Shown in pieces: positions 44,801 through 53,003 of a stretch of 64,000 nt of DNA (positions are counted from its first letter, which is position 1; the number at the start of each line of letters is the position of its first letter). Origin of the DNA: Bacillus sp. FJAT-50079 (GTDB taxonomy: Bacteria; Bacillota; Bacilli; Bacillales; Bacillaceae_C); the NCBI RefSeq assembly GCF_018343515.1, contig NZ_JAGYPD010000003.1:78116-142115 (forward strand), read 5' to 3'. The notes below the pieces were generated by a model. That model was not told the DNA's origin. It saw only the letters and a program-made list of their open reading frames with translations, and ran no database searches. The translations under genes and the position numbers were made by a program.

Positions 44801-46373
44801 TAAAGAAGAGTTATTGAAATGCGATCTAGAGGGATTATCGCTTTCGGAGCCGGTTGAACCGCTTGACTTCTTAAAACAACAGAAAGAAAGAGTAGTTACA
44901 AACGCCAAGCACGCGGCGAAGAGGTTGCAAAGTGCAGAAAAAACGCTCGAATCTCTGACAGCGGTGGCGGAAAGAATTGAAGAGCAAGTAAACGGGCTGA
45001 TAGAAGATATCCGACAAAACCACAAATGTTCCGTCGATGACTGGGAGAACGTTGATTTAGAAGTAAAGGGAAAAGAAATTGCTGAAGAATCGAGCCGGAT
45101 TCAAGTGGAATTGAGTGCCCAAGACAAGGCACTGAAAGAACTTCAAACTATGAAGAACACGTTAGAAAAGGGAAGACCGACGATTGCTGTTCAAATTGGG
45201 GCCCCTCCTATGTTGGTGTTTTCCATCAAGGAAAACATCGATGAGTTAATCGAAACCATCAACCAAGTGGTGGAAGAATGGAGCCAAGAATTTGAAAAAA
45301 GAAAAAGAAGACGAACCGAGGCGTTTAATGCGTTAAATCGTATCAAAAGAAAGAGCCTAGAAGACATTAAAGTATCCAACTGGGATGAAAAAACCAAACA
45401 AAATCTTCTTGAACAATATAACGCGATGGAAGTAGCCAATCTCCCTTCCACCGTGGAAACGATAGAAGGAATTCAGGCATTGTCCAAATATGAACTAGAA
45501 GTAATGGAAGAAGATAAGAAAAAAGGCGTAGAGGCTAGGGAACGATGGGTGAGGTATGCTGCTCAGTTTTCGTCTAATATCGTTAAAGCCATTATAGAAA
45601 TGGCAGAGTCCATGGAGGTCAAAAATCGTGGCGGATTTACCTTCCCACTGGTGAAAATCCAAAACAAACGCAAACTATCCACCAAAGCAGATGATTATCA
45701 GGTTGCATTGGAGCGGTACTTCGATGAAGCCATTAAAAAGGCTACTCAAATGAACATACCGGTGGGGTCAATGACCATTCGGGAAATTAATCAAATCATT
45801 TACATCGCCGATATTGTGTATACCGCATTAGGGAACCAATATCCATTATTTGATATTTATTATCTCGATAAGGACAATGTTTTTATGTACGACTCCCCAA
45901 GACCCGAATATTACGTAGATTGGGAAGTGCTAAATGAAGGGTCAATAACCAATCCAGCAGGAAGCGGTGGACAGAGGGTCGCAGGACGGACAATTATGTT
46001 CCTGATGATGATGTCTCATAAACGGAAAGTAGCTGATAAGGACTGGCAATTTTTTTATATGGACAACCCGTTTGCTAATGCTATTTCCGCTAGTGTGGTA
46101 GACCCGATTTTCGCAATTACCGAAGCGTTGAATTATCAATTAATTGTTGTGGCTCCTCCTGAATTAATGAAAGCCGAGATTTCGATGAAGTTTCCATCTT
46201 TACATGATTTATCATTCGAAAAAGAAGCAACAGGGAAAAGTAGAGTCTTGGTTACGAGAAGACAATATTTATCGCCTAGCGGGTTTATGACGGAAGCATT
46301 TGAGGATGAAGTTATTGGTTTTTCAACAGTGAAAAACACGGAAGTGGAGCAAGGTGAATTTATCCTAGATTAA
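41841..46373 (+). CDS. jetC: Wadjet SMC-like ATPase JetC with unusual active-site residues
   Basis: A 1510-residue SMC-like motor: ATPase halves at both ends and about 1000 residues of coiled coil between (roughly 290-1270, rich in Glu/Lys/Gln). Walker A reads FPNGNGKGAL (Lys48), with Gly49 where SMC proteins have Ser or Thr. The signature NPAGSGGQRVAG (Ser1375) is good. Walker B reads FFYMDNPFAN (Asp1408), with Asn1409 in the place of the catalytic Glu. D-loop and switch sequences follow (SVVDPIFAITEAL, QLIVVAPPE). Either another residue serves, or hydrolysis is altered in this subtype. The start at 41841 follows AAGGAGA. The frame is intact. Confidence 0.82.
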   Translation: MAAIAEIRVVNLHYAKQNNYYDDLTFHFLTEAGIPSNGAITFPNGNGKGALIQAINQIFLPETAWGNNDENTSLHYFMKGNKFVPYTFYIMIEWWISYTRRLMTGIAMTAEEITDPKPEYRIRYRLFGKKYVKNEYAIQQLPVWDKENKTVMDFFTFETHVKEQKGMFSYAPSGKGNFFKECRTHGVFESDWAELKKINRYEAGIGPYFEQKKATKNETFFRHLLIPSIVERNEIVNGINIQSQLSQQFKDSATIANNLPHLLAREKYHYEILEMVSLFDGPIKNYEFAEKQIIEHKRTGENILGNIDKKLQELENQAEELNNWGAELEKQRDENGWEKDNLKYVKAVRELREKQEEQEQASLDQKDAAFDKEKAYKKRLEAEKKLLVKKYREEEKKYQTIEADIKRIEKSTEMIEISTKERAIKQPLENRWAEVEEELQKVQAQYQGFTQQKKKEATKLVQENRELATAIGRLDVQLSSVTNRIEEFGTLLEKMKQKFGYSVHVKPEQAKALLQTEIEETQSLQRKAEQEELSLLAEQGKLAEEVWTLNNEKSTIETQRGEVKGRIPQQQRKQFEWMNQTSRLLKLTLEECEATYDWLYSVFPALQDLREKRGKRERELTVELLKLEQQLQISDADRFLFNTDIQRISEKLAHYNVYHQTGSEFLMELKEEEREHYNRQFPSLKYSIIVQTQNLQDLRQKLQFNDELLQSPVNLVEARQLDQLSDTSFLFWNQADEFVEQPEKWKEFLQASLEEKVKLEDEIQKVAQEIEEIQVLIQDVQRFPQTDSADFLAQELIRLNESYEQCEKELTAKRAKQTELKKKIEENKTKQKNAGLTLNEKEKDWSELEIFIERLHQHHGDVTLQSTLSTELTQKQLKLEALMQQATNIDEELKKWQDYYADWKASMFQKVERIAKIIPNAVFPKEVRVEVGTEEIPTPILPDFLFDSIMGNVAQHEELTYTLEQKSTKIAELKGMNKVNIGLLQDAKEELLKCDLEGLSLSEPVEPLDFLKQQKERVVTNAKHAAKRLQSAEKTLESLTAVAERIEEQVNGLIEDIRQNHKCSVDDWENVDLEVKGKEIAEESSRIQVELSAQDKALKELQTMKNTLEKGRPTIAVQIGAPPMLVFSIKENIDELIETINQVVEEWSQEFEKRKRRRTEAFNALNRIKRKSLEDIKVSNWDEKTKQNLLEQYNAMEVANLPSTVETIEGIQALSKYELEVMEEDKKKGVEARERWVRYAAQFSSNIVKAIIEMAESMEVKNRGGFTFPLVKIQNKRKLSTKADDYQVALERYFDEAIKKATQMNIPVGSMTIREINQIIYIADIVYTALGNQYPLFDIYYLDKDNVFMYDSPRPEYYVDWEVLNEGSITNPAGSGGQRVAGRTIMFLMMMSHKRKVADKDWQFFYMDNPFANAISASVVDPIFAITEALNYQLIVVAPPELMKAEISMKFPSLHDLSFEKEATGKSRVLVTRRQYLSPSGFMTEAFEDEVIGFSTVKNTEVEQGEFILD

Positions 46374-46948
46374 AAATAAAGTATTTTCTGAGTGAATAAA
46401 CACTGTTGTATTGTACAAGAACCTGTAAAAAGCTTCCGGGTTCCGTTTACTATCATAAAACATTAATTTACAGCTTAAAGCGTGAAGTAAAAAGTAATTA
46501 AAAAGCACAGGCAATCTGAAGGGCTTGCTAGGGAAGCGGTAAGGAATAACCCCCACAAAAGCAGCGGTACTTTAATCTGCTGATTTATTTTCCATTTGAA
46601 AATATAATCAGGCTATGATATGAAAGGGAATTTTGTTATAGCCCCTATCGAATTTGAACTATGATAAAGCTATTTTTGCCACGGACAAATGCGTTTCCTT
46701 TGTATGATAGAAAAACCTATTGATATTTTTAAAATAAAAGAACTTTCCGGAGTCTTAGTGACGCACGTGCTGGGGCGAAGTATTGATCATTAACATTGCT
46801 CGAAGTAATATTAAGACAATGCGGAAAGGAAGACTATTTTGGATATATTGTGTTTAAAGCCTTCAAAAATTATATCTATTATGATACCCATTGCTATTAG
46901 TGGGAGCGTCAAGAAATTGTGAATGTACAAGATAAGAAATCACAAAAT
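46374..46948. repeat. Intergenic region with a dispersed repeat (46557-46670)
   Basis: The stretch AAAGCAGCGGTACTTTAATCTGC...CCTATCGAATTTGAACTATGATAAAG recurs, with changes, at 63793-63890. The first half can form a GCAG/CTGC hairpin and the second half looks like a promoter (TATGATAAAG). The remaining bases up to the LysR remnant hold nothing that I recognise. Confidence 0.5.
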
Positions 46949-46990
46949 AAAATCCCAATTTCCCAGCATCATCGGGCCATTGGGATTTTC
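46949..46990 (-). terminator. Terminator of the LysR remnant
   Basis: AAAATCCCAAT/ATTGGGATTTT arms with a T-rich minus-strand tail. Confidence 0.75.
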
Positions 46991-47001
46991 TTTGTTACGA
47001 G

Positions 47002-47481
47002 TTATTTCACCATTTCCCAAAACTTTGTTGCTGCTTTTGAAATGGGTGCATCTTTTAATTTCATCAGCACGGGTTCTACGTTAAAATCAAACTGACTGAA
47101 TTCGTATATCTTTAAATGTTCAACAAATAGGGATTTGTAGTTCATTCTTGGGATAATAGGGATGCCTAATCCTCGATTGACAAGTGCAACAAGGAGTGGG
47201 ATGTCTTTGCATTCGATAATAATATTGGGTTTGACCCCATGTTTTTCAAAGGCTTTTAATAGATCTCCATGAAAGGAGTAACCTTCCATCGCACCTAGCA
47301 TAATAAAAGGAAGGTGAGCAATTTCCTTTAATGTAGGTTGAGTGGAGAGAGAGGTTGTCCAACGATTAGAAACAATAAGGATGTTAGGTTCTTCTTTCAA
47401 CGTTTTCGTCTCATATTGCTCTGTATTACTTGGTCTTAGAAGTAAACACCGAAGAATTGCATCACCTTGAAGTTGCGGCAT
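47002..47481 (-). pseudogene. LysR-type regulator lacking its DNA-binding half
   Basis: This 159-residue frame matches the effector-binding domain of LysR regulators (EPNILIVSNRWTTS, LKEIAHLPFIMLG, LVALVNRGLGIPIIP, ending SKAATKFWEMVK). The N-terminal helix-turn-helix and linker, about 110-130 residues, are missing. The sequence before 47481 on the minus strand shows no such domain. No ribosome site supports the first ATG, so it is probably a truncated relic. Confidence 0.75.
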
Positions 47482-47636
47482 TGTATTATATTTTTACGTT
47501 GATATATTGATAGGAGTTTTGGGTGGATTTGAAAAGGTGCGAGAAGTACCGTCCCTTTTTAATTGCTTCCTTTTCAAAAATGTATTTGGTGGTAATGCAG
47601 TCGGAGTTTTTTTATAAGCAAATTACCATGGCCATT

Positions 47637-47667
47637 AAAAAAGCAAGACCCGAATTGGGCCTTGCTC
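47637..47667 (-). terminator. Cupredoxin gene terminator
   Basis: GAGCAAGGCCC and GGGTCTTGC arms followed by six T on the minus strand. Confidence 0.8.
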
Positions 47668-47668
47668 G

Positions 47669-48058
47669 TTATTTGACGATTACTTTTCCAACCATTCCTT
47701 TGTTTGCGTGGTATCGGCATATCAATTCATATGTACCGGGCTTTTTGGGTTTCAAGGCAATGGTTTTTTCTATTCCCGGCTGAATTTCGACGTCAATTCC
47801 GAGCTTTTCTACTGTGAAGGAGTGCTCTGTATTACCTTTGTTTTTTAATATCAAAGTTGTTGTTCTTCCATTAGGAATAGTAATGACATTCGGATTAAAG
47901 TAATCATCGTTCAACTCGACCTCAACCGAGTTCACCGTCTGCATAGGCTGTGTTACGGTGCCGGATTCGGCAAATACGGCGATTAAGCCTGGAGTTGACA
48001 CAACTACAGTCATCGCAATCAAAACGACCAATCCTGTTAACCACTTTTTCACAGGCAT
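47669..48058 (-). CDS. Secreted cupredoxin-domain protein
   Basis: About 129 residues. A signal peptide or single N-terminal anchor (KKWLTGLVVLIAMTVVVSTPG) is followed by a cupredoxin fold of about 95 residues: VEVELNDDYFNPNVITIPNG, NTEHSFTVE (first Cu-ligand His), and a C-terminal loop TYELICRYHANKGMVGKV with Cys, His and Met, the full type I copper set. It would carry electrons or hold copper outside the membrane. AAGGAGGG eight bases before ATG 48058 sets the start. It is monocistronic. Relatives occur with cytochrome oxidase or nitrite/nitric oxide reductase genes; none is seen here. Confidence 0.85.
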   Translation of the reverse strand: MPVKKWLTGLVVLIAMTVVVSTPGLIAVFAESGTVTQPMQTVNSVEVELNDDYFNPNVITIPNGRTTTLILKNKGNTEHSFTVEKLGIDVEIQPGIEKTIALKPKKPGTYELICRYHANKGMVGKVIVK

Positions 48059-48274
48059 TTGCAATCCCTCCTTTCCTTGAAATGAAATGTAGGTAGACTC
48101 GAGCTAAAGGGTCAGTTATAAACTGGGGGCGAAATGCATGCACTTGCTCTTTTTACTGGTTCTTTTTTCGTTTCTTGCCACTGACTTTTCAGAAGAGAAG
48201 TGAATTATTGGTTATTCTATCTCCGCTTTTCGTCTACAAGAAAATCAGCTTACGTTTGAACAATAAACTTACTG

Positions 48275-48418
48275 TTAAAGATTATCTGTATTAATTCTGG
48301 GGATTTCTGGTTCAAGAGCCGCTGCTGCCTTAGCATTATCATTATGTCGGTCGTTTTTGGATCTATCTAATTTACTGTTACTTTCTATGTGGTTGGAATT
48401 TTTCTTTTTGTCAGCCAC
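48275..48418 (-). CDS. 47-residue hypothetical protein
   Basis: GTG start preceded by the near-perfect ribosome site AGGAGGTGAT. The peptide is polar: ADKKKNSNHIESNSKLDRSKND, then an Ala-rich turn (AKAAAALEPEIP) and NTDNL. It has no membrane segment or Cys. Composition recalls small Bacillus proteins linked to sporulation, but I cannot assign a family. It was called because of the ribosome site; otherwise it would be too short to trust. Confidence 0.5.
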   Translation of the reverse strand: MADKKKNSNHIESNSKLDRSKNDRHNDNAKAAAALEPEIPRINTDNL

Positions 48419-48785
48419 CTAATCACCTCCTACGGATAATATGTCCAACTTTTACCTCGAAAATAAAAATGGCTAACTTTGTTTAATATTTCGCTATTGA
48501 CCGTTTCATCCTATTTGAAACTATTAAACGTTAAAGCAAATTACCGTAAAGCAACTATTTCGGAAAAAGAGGCAATCATTACCTCTTCAAAAACCTATCT
48601 TTATGTTTCAAAGTAGATTTTATTATCTTCATTAGAAATTTGCTATTTCATCATATATCTGTTATTCTAAGAAAGAATTATTTTTGTTCTATTTCAGATT
48701 GAGAATAGATTTTGTTTTTCGTCTAAGGTATTTGAGCAAGGATAGTAACATATTGTGTGGATATCCGCACTAGGAGGCAACAATT
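48419..48785. other. Intergenic region and likely cold-shock leader
   Basis: AT-rich. The last 130 bases before csp probably form the long structured leader typical of cold-shock mRNAs, including the short palindrome GTGGATATCCGCAC just before the AGGAGG site. No distinct promoter pair is called. Confidence 0.4.
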
Positions 48786-48986
48786 ATGGAACAAGGTAAA
48801 GTTAAGTGGTTTAATGCAGAAAAAGGTTTTGGATTCATCGAGCGTGAAACAGGAGAGGACGTATTCGTACATTTCTCAGCAATCCAAAGTGAAGGTTTCA
48901 AATCTTTAGACGAAGGTCAAAATGTAACTTTTGAAATAGAACAAGGACAACGTGGCCTACAAGCTACAAACGTTCAAAAAGCTTAA
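48786..48986 (+). CDS. csp: Cold-shock protein, CspB/CspD family
   Basis: A 66-residue OB-fold RNA chaperone with both RNA-binding motifs: KGFGFIE (RNP1) and VFVHFSAI (RNP2). Sequence starts [14 protein letters not shown]. It binds single-stranded nucleic acid in the cytosol and melts mRNA structure in the cold. AGGAGG lies seven bases ahead of the ATG and a strong terminator follows. A second, very similar csp gene lies at 52085-52288 on the other strand. Confidence 0.97.
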   Translation: MEQGKVKWFNAEKGFGFIERETGEDVFVHFSAIQSEGFKSLDEGQNVTFEIEQGQRGLQATNVQKA

Positions 48987-49000
48987 TAACGGCTAGAAAA

Positions 49001-49026
49001 AAACCCTACATGTAGGGTTTTTTTTA
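49001..49026 (+). terminator. csp terminator
   Basis: AAACCCTACA/TGTAGGGTTT perfect palindrome plus T run. Confidence 0.9.
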
Positions 49027-49341
49027 TGTGCTTAATAAAGAATATGATTTAAGAATTATTTATAATTTTAAGGAATCCCGATATAAAGAGTGGCCGATGT
49101 GATAACTGCCAACATGGCGATTTAAAAGTATATACAAGATTCTAAGCTCATTCGCAAATGTAAAAGTTGGAATGACGAAGAGTGTTTACCCCTATCAGTT
49201 GATAGGCTTTATTTTTAATGTCTTTCACTTTAGAGAAATCATTCTTACAATTTTTGCAGATCATCCATAATCCAGGTAGTTTGTATGGTAATAATCTTCT
49301 CGGAAATAATAAAGCAAATCAAAAATAAAAGAGGGTATATG

Positions 49342-50790
49342 ATGTTGAAAAACAGTTTTAAAGATTATTCCTTAAGTGATGAAATCACACACGCGCTTCA
49401 TAGCTTAGAATATAGAACGCCAACAGAAGTACAGAGTAAAGCTATACCTCATGTATTAGAGAAAAAAGATCTTGTTGTGAAATCACAAACAGGGAGTGGA
49501 AAGACGGCATCGTTTGGGATTCCCATTTGTGAATTGATTGATTGGAAGGAAAACAAACCTCAAGCGTTAATTTTAACACCGACGAGAGAGCTTGCTGTTC
49601 AAGTGAAAGAGGATATCATAAATATAGGCAGATTTAAACGAATAAAAGCAACTGCGGTCTTTGGGAAACAACCTTTTGCCATTCAAAAAACAGAATTAAA
49701 GCAAAAAACACATGTAGTAGTAGGTACTCCGGGACGAGTGTTAGATCATATGAAAAGAGATACATTGGTCTTAGACCAGATTCGCTATCTTGTTATTGAT
49801 GAAGCCGACGAAATGTTAAACATGGGATTTATTGAACAAGTTGAAGCTATTATTACAAAATTACCTCGAAATCGAGTGACAATGTTATTCTCAGCTACTT
49901 TACCTGCGGCGGTAAAAGATTTATCGCTTAAATATATGAAAACACCTATTGATATTGAGATTAAAGCGACTGGTCTCACGACAGACAAAATTGATCATTC
50001 TCTACTTCAAGTAGCTGAAGATGATAAATTTTCTCTGCTGCAAGATATAACGATTGTTGAAAATCCAGATAGCTGCATCATTTTTTGTCGGACAAAAGAT
50101 CGAGTAGATACTGTATGTAAGCAATTATTGGAGTCAGGTTATAACTGTGATAAAATTCACGGTGGCATGGTACAGGATGATCGACTTGATGTAATGAAAG
50201 ATTTCAGAAGGGGCAAATTCCGCTACCTAGTTGCTACTGATGTAGCCGCTAGAGGAATTGATATTGATAATATTACACATGTCATTAACTATGACCTCCC
50301 ATTAGAGAAAGAGAGTTATGTTCATCGCACGGGAAGAACGGGAAGGGCAGGTCAAAAAGGAAAAGCTATCACGCTTGTTACCCCATTTGAAGATAGGTTT
50401 TTAACTGAATTGGAGGATTATATTGGTTTTAAGATCCCAGCCATGACCGCTCCATCTAAAAAAGAGGTTGAAAGTAAGAAAATCGCTTTTGATGCAAAAA
50501 TGGATGCGAAACCAATGATAAAAAAAGCTAAAAGTGAACAACTTAACAAACATATTATGAAACTGTATTTTAATGGTGGTAAGAAAAAAAAGCTTAGAGC
50601 AGTAGATTTTGTTGGTACGATTGCTAAACTTAACGGTGTTACAGCCGAGGACATCGGTATCATTACAATACTAGATACTGGTACGTACGTTGAAATATTA
50701 AACGGTAAAGGTCCGATCGTGCTGACAAGGATGAGGAACAAAACAATTAAAGGGAAGTTGTTGAGAGTGTCCGTAGCTACGAAGGAATAA
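49342..50790 (+). CDS. dbpA: DEAD-box RNA helicase DbpA (YxiN-type)
   Basis: About 482 residues. Helicase core: [12 protein letters not shown] (motif I), PTRELA (Ia), DEAD in [13 protein letters not shown] (II), SAT (III), [12 protein letters not shown] (V) and [10 protein letters not shown] (VI). The last 75 residues ([24 protein letters not shown]...) are the DbpA RNA-binding domain, which targets hairpin 92 of 23S rRNA; the protein helps assemble the large ribosomal subunit. Two ATGs, 49339 and 49342, follow GAGGG; spacing favours the second. A 63-residue gene follows 20 bases on. Confidence 0.95.
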   Translation: MLKNSFKDYSLSDEITHALHSLEYRTPTEVQSKAIPHVLEKKDLVVKSQTGSGKTASFGIPICELIDWKENKPQALILTPTRELAVQVKEDIINIGRFKRIKATAVFGKQPFAIQKTELKQKTHVVVGTPGRVLDHMKRDTLVLDQIRYLVIDEADEMLNMGFIEQVEAIITKLPRNRVTMLFSATLPAAVKDLSLKYMKTPIDIEIKATGLTTDKIDHSLLQVAEDDKFSLLQDITIVENPDSCIIFCRTKDRVDTVCKQLLESGYNCDKIHGGMVQDDRLDVMKDFRRGKFRYLVATDVAARGIDIDNITHVINYDLPLEKESYVHRTGRTGRAGQKGKAITLVTPFEDRFLTELEDYIGFKIPAMTAPSKKEVESKKIAFDAKMDAKPMIKKAKSEQLNKHIMKLYFNGGKKKKLRAVDFVGTIAKLNGVTAEDIGIITILDTGTYVEILNGKGPIVLTRMRNKTIKGKLLRVSVATKE

Positions 50791-50809
50791 TAAAGGAGTT
50801 CAAATATTT

Positions 50810-51001
50810 ATGAAGTATACAAAATCACAAATGAAAAAGCTAATCAAAGAAAATAAAGAATTACAATTACGATTAAAAGAGTTGATGCAAGAACACGACC
50901 TTGAGAAAGACTTTGCTCTTAAAGCTTTATACCATTCAGAAGTTGCTGAAGGTGGTAAATATCAGTTATCATACCAAGAACTTGACTCACCCAAAGGGTA
51001 A
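50810..51001 (+). CDS. Small coiled-coil protein after dbpA
   Basis: A 63-residue charged protein with a strong amphipathic helix from residue 5 to 45 (KSQMKKLIKENKELQLRLKELMQE), probably a coiled coil. AAAGGAG lies ten bases before the ATG. It is 19 bases downstream of dbpA, likely on the same transcript. I do not recognise a family and no function is suggested beyond that link. Confidence 0.6.
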   Translation: MKYTKSQMKKLIKENKELQLRLKELMQEHDLEKDFALKALYHSEVAEGGKYQLSYQELDSPKG

Positions 51002-51144
51002 GTCATTTTTTATAAAAGATCATGGAAAGTAGATAGCAAGTACATGATACTATTGGAGAGTCTCCTATTTAAATAAAAAGAGCTTAATGTACAAATGAAT
51101 GTTACAGTTAGACAGAATATCTTAAAAGTGGGTAGGCGAACAAC

Positions 51145-51522
51145 ATGGTTGAGATAAAAACATCTCCGCTAAGTGATGGAGAATTCAATAGAGGGGTATT
51201 TGCTACATGTGATATCAAAAAAGGGGAGCTTTTACATGAAGCACCTGTAATTTCTTATCCAAACGACCAGCATCAATACATTGAGCACACCATACTCGCT
51301 GATTACGCTTTTGAGTATGGGATAAATCATTCTGCGATTCTTCTTGGATATGGTATGTTGTTTAACCATTCTTATGAACCTAATGCAAAATATAAGATTA
51401 ATTTTAGAAATCACACATTTGACTTCTATGCTTTTACAGATATAAAGGCGGGAGATGAAATTCTAATCAATTATAATGGTGATGTTGATGACAAAGATCG
51501 ACTGTGGTTTAATCAGGATTAA
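51145..51522 (+). CDS. SET-domain protein
   Basis: A 125-residue, complete but minimal SET domain: NRGVFATCDIKKGELL (SAM-binding start), GMLFNHSYEPNAKY (the NHS core motif) and IKAGDEILINYNGD with the catalytic Tyr. SET proteins are SAM-dependent lysine methyltransferases. Bacterial forms of this size are common but their targets are mostly unknown. GTGGGTAGG lies before the ATG. It is separate from dbpA by about 140 bases with no clear terminator. Confidence 0.88.
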   Translation: MVEIKTSPLSDGEFNRGVFATCDIKKGELLHEAPVISYPNDQHQYIEHTILADYAFEYGINHSAILLGYGMLFNHSYEPNAKYKINFRNHTFDFYAFTDIKAGDEILINYNGDVDDKDRLWFNQD

Positions 51523-51605
51523 TAAGGATAGTAAAATAAATCAGAACTTTGCCTTTGATTGAAAATACCTAACTTGTTTATAATCAGCGATGGAGGTGTA
51601 GGAGA

Positions 51606-51815
51606 ATGAATAAACGATGGACAATCGATAAAATTAAAGAATTTGTTGAGAAAAATTCGGAAAGTAAGTTGCTAACGACGGAATATCACGGTTTTTCTCA
51701 AAAGTTACTATTTCAATGTGCATGTGGCAGCAATTTTGAAAAAACATTTACGAAATTTAAAAATAATCACCAACGAAAATGTGACGCGTGCCAAATGCCA
51801 AAACCCTCACGCTAA
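51606..51815 (+). CDS. Small zinc-ribbon-like protein
   Basis: A 69-residue protein with a helical start (MNKRWTIDKIKEFVEKN) and one zinc-binding site: CACGSNFEKTF...KCDACQ, two Cys pairs 20 residues apart. Such short treble-clef/ribbon modules occur as the N-terminal DNA-contact part of phage and homing-nuclease proteins; here it stands alone. GGAGGTGTAGGAG precedes the ATG. Role unknown. Confidence 0.65.
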   Translation: MNKRWTIDKIKEFVEKNSESKLLTTEYHGFSQKLLFQCACGSNFEKTFTKFKNNHQRKCDACQMPKPSR

Positions 51816-51984
51816 GCGTATAGCGAATAAACGAAGAGAGCCGATTTCTATTAAATAAAAGTTGGCGTTTTTTTCATTTCAAAAAGAAAAATAAATAACT
51901 GATTTCGCATATTGTTAATCCAGTATGTTATACTGTAAACAAGCCTTTGAAGCTTTAAATCTTTTACCATTACCTGTACCATCT

Positions 51985-52013
51985 CCCTACTCGAACGTTG
52001 AGTAGGGTTTTTT
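51985..52013 (+). terminator. Terminator
   Basis: CCCTACTC/GAGTAGGG with six T, about 170 bases after the zinc-ribbon gene. Confidence 0.8.
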
Positions 52014-52033
52014 ATTGAGTATTATAGAAAATC

Positions 52034-52068
52034 ATAAAAAAACAGGCCCTATATAAAGAGCCTGTTTG
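52034..52068 (-). terminator. Terminator of the second csp gene
   Basis: AACAGGC/GCCTGTT arms and a seven-T run on the minus strand. Confidence 0.8.
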
Positions 52069-52084
52069 TATAAACGATTTATGA

Positions 52085-52288
52085 TTAAGCAATTTTTTGA
52101 ACGTTAGCTGCTTGAGCTCCACGAGCACCTTGCTCAACGTCAAATGTTACTTTTTGACCTTCGTCTAAAGATTTGAAGTCGTCACTTTGTATTGCAGAGA
52201 AGTGTACGAATACATCGTCTCCATTTTCACGTTCGATAAAGCCAAAACCTTTTTCTGCATTAAACCATTTAACTGTACCTTGTTCCAT
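52085..52288 (-). CDS. csp: Cold-shock protein, second copy
   Basis: A 67-residue protein sharing most residues with the csp gene at 48786, including KGFGFIE and VFVHFSAI. Differences are mainly in the C-terminal third ([17 protein letters not shown]). The start MEQG at 52288 matches the paralogue; a longer in-frame start at 52339 would add 17 residues foreign to the family. Only a G-rich stretch (TGGGGGC) serves as ribosome site. The long upstream region is again likely a structured cold-shock leader. Confidence 0.95.
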   Translation of the reverse strand: MEQGTVKWFNAEKGFGFIERENGDDVFVHFSAIQSDDFKSLDEGQKVTFDVEQGARGAQAANVQKIA

Positions 52289-52923
52289 TTTTGTTGCCCC
52301 CAGTGCGTTACCACACATTGTATTACTATCCTCGCCCAAAGTATCATCAAGATGAAAAGTTGAAATTCATACTATCCTTTACACCGAACAAAAATAATTC
52401 TTCTTTAACATATCAGAAAAAAGAAAAAATGCAAATTGTTACTAAAATAGTAAAAATCCGTGAAGGAAAAGAAGAGCAATCATGCAATACAAACAAAGAA
52501 CTCATAATGACCTTCCTAATTAAGTTTTCTTTGTTGAACGGGTGCTGCTAGTTAAACAAGAAGCTGCTTTTAGGGGGGAGCTTTTCTTGTTGAACTGAAG
52601 TGGTTTGGTTCAACATGGATACAATATAATTTGTATTAGGAAGGTGGTTTTTTGTTAGGATACAAAAGTGAATAGAGAAAATGATTTACGGGATGCTTAA
52701 AAAAGATTCCAAAAGGAAGTCATTGTGGAAGTAGCAAATCTAAGTGTGTCAAGAGGGAAGAAAATGAAAGGGAATTTGAATGGGGCGTAAGAGTACGCCT
52801 ATAACGACCATAGAGTACTAAAAGTTTTTAATAGAAGCATCATCAGCAGGACCATGGCTTATAAATATGTGATGATCAAGTGTGCTAGTACAAGCACACT
52901 TGGTTATGGTTGACATTTTCGGC
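52289..52923. other. Intergenic region with a long hairpin
   Basis: At 52551-52595 the arms GTTAAACAAGAAGCT and AGCTTTTCTTGTTGAAC form a 15-bp stem with a G-rich loop, a structure I know as a dispersed element in bacilli. The stretch nearest csp is its leader. No open frame here is credible. Confidence 0.45.
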
Positions 52924-52956
52924 AAAAAAAGAACCCTCTGCGCAGGGTTCTTAATT
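52924..52956 (-). terminator. Terminator of the TrpX-like gene
   Basis: GAACCCTCTG/CGCAGGGTTC stem with seven T on the minus strand. Confidence 0.85.
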
Positions 52957-53003
52957 ATAAACATCAATGCTTCATTTAAAATCCCCAAAAAAGCTTCCTC
53001 TAA

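Noticed and set aside
41841-46373. Housekeeping SMC or SbcC
   Set aside because: Its neighbours are a toprim protein, a kleisin-like and a MukE-like protein, the Wadjet set; the ATPase motifs differ from both SMC and SbcC.
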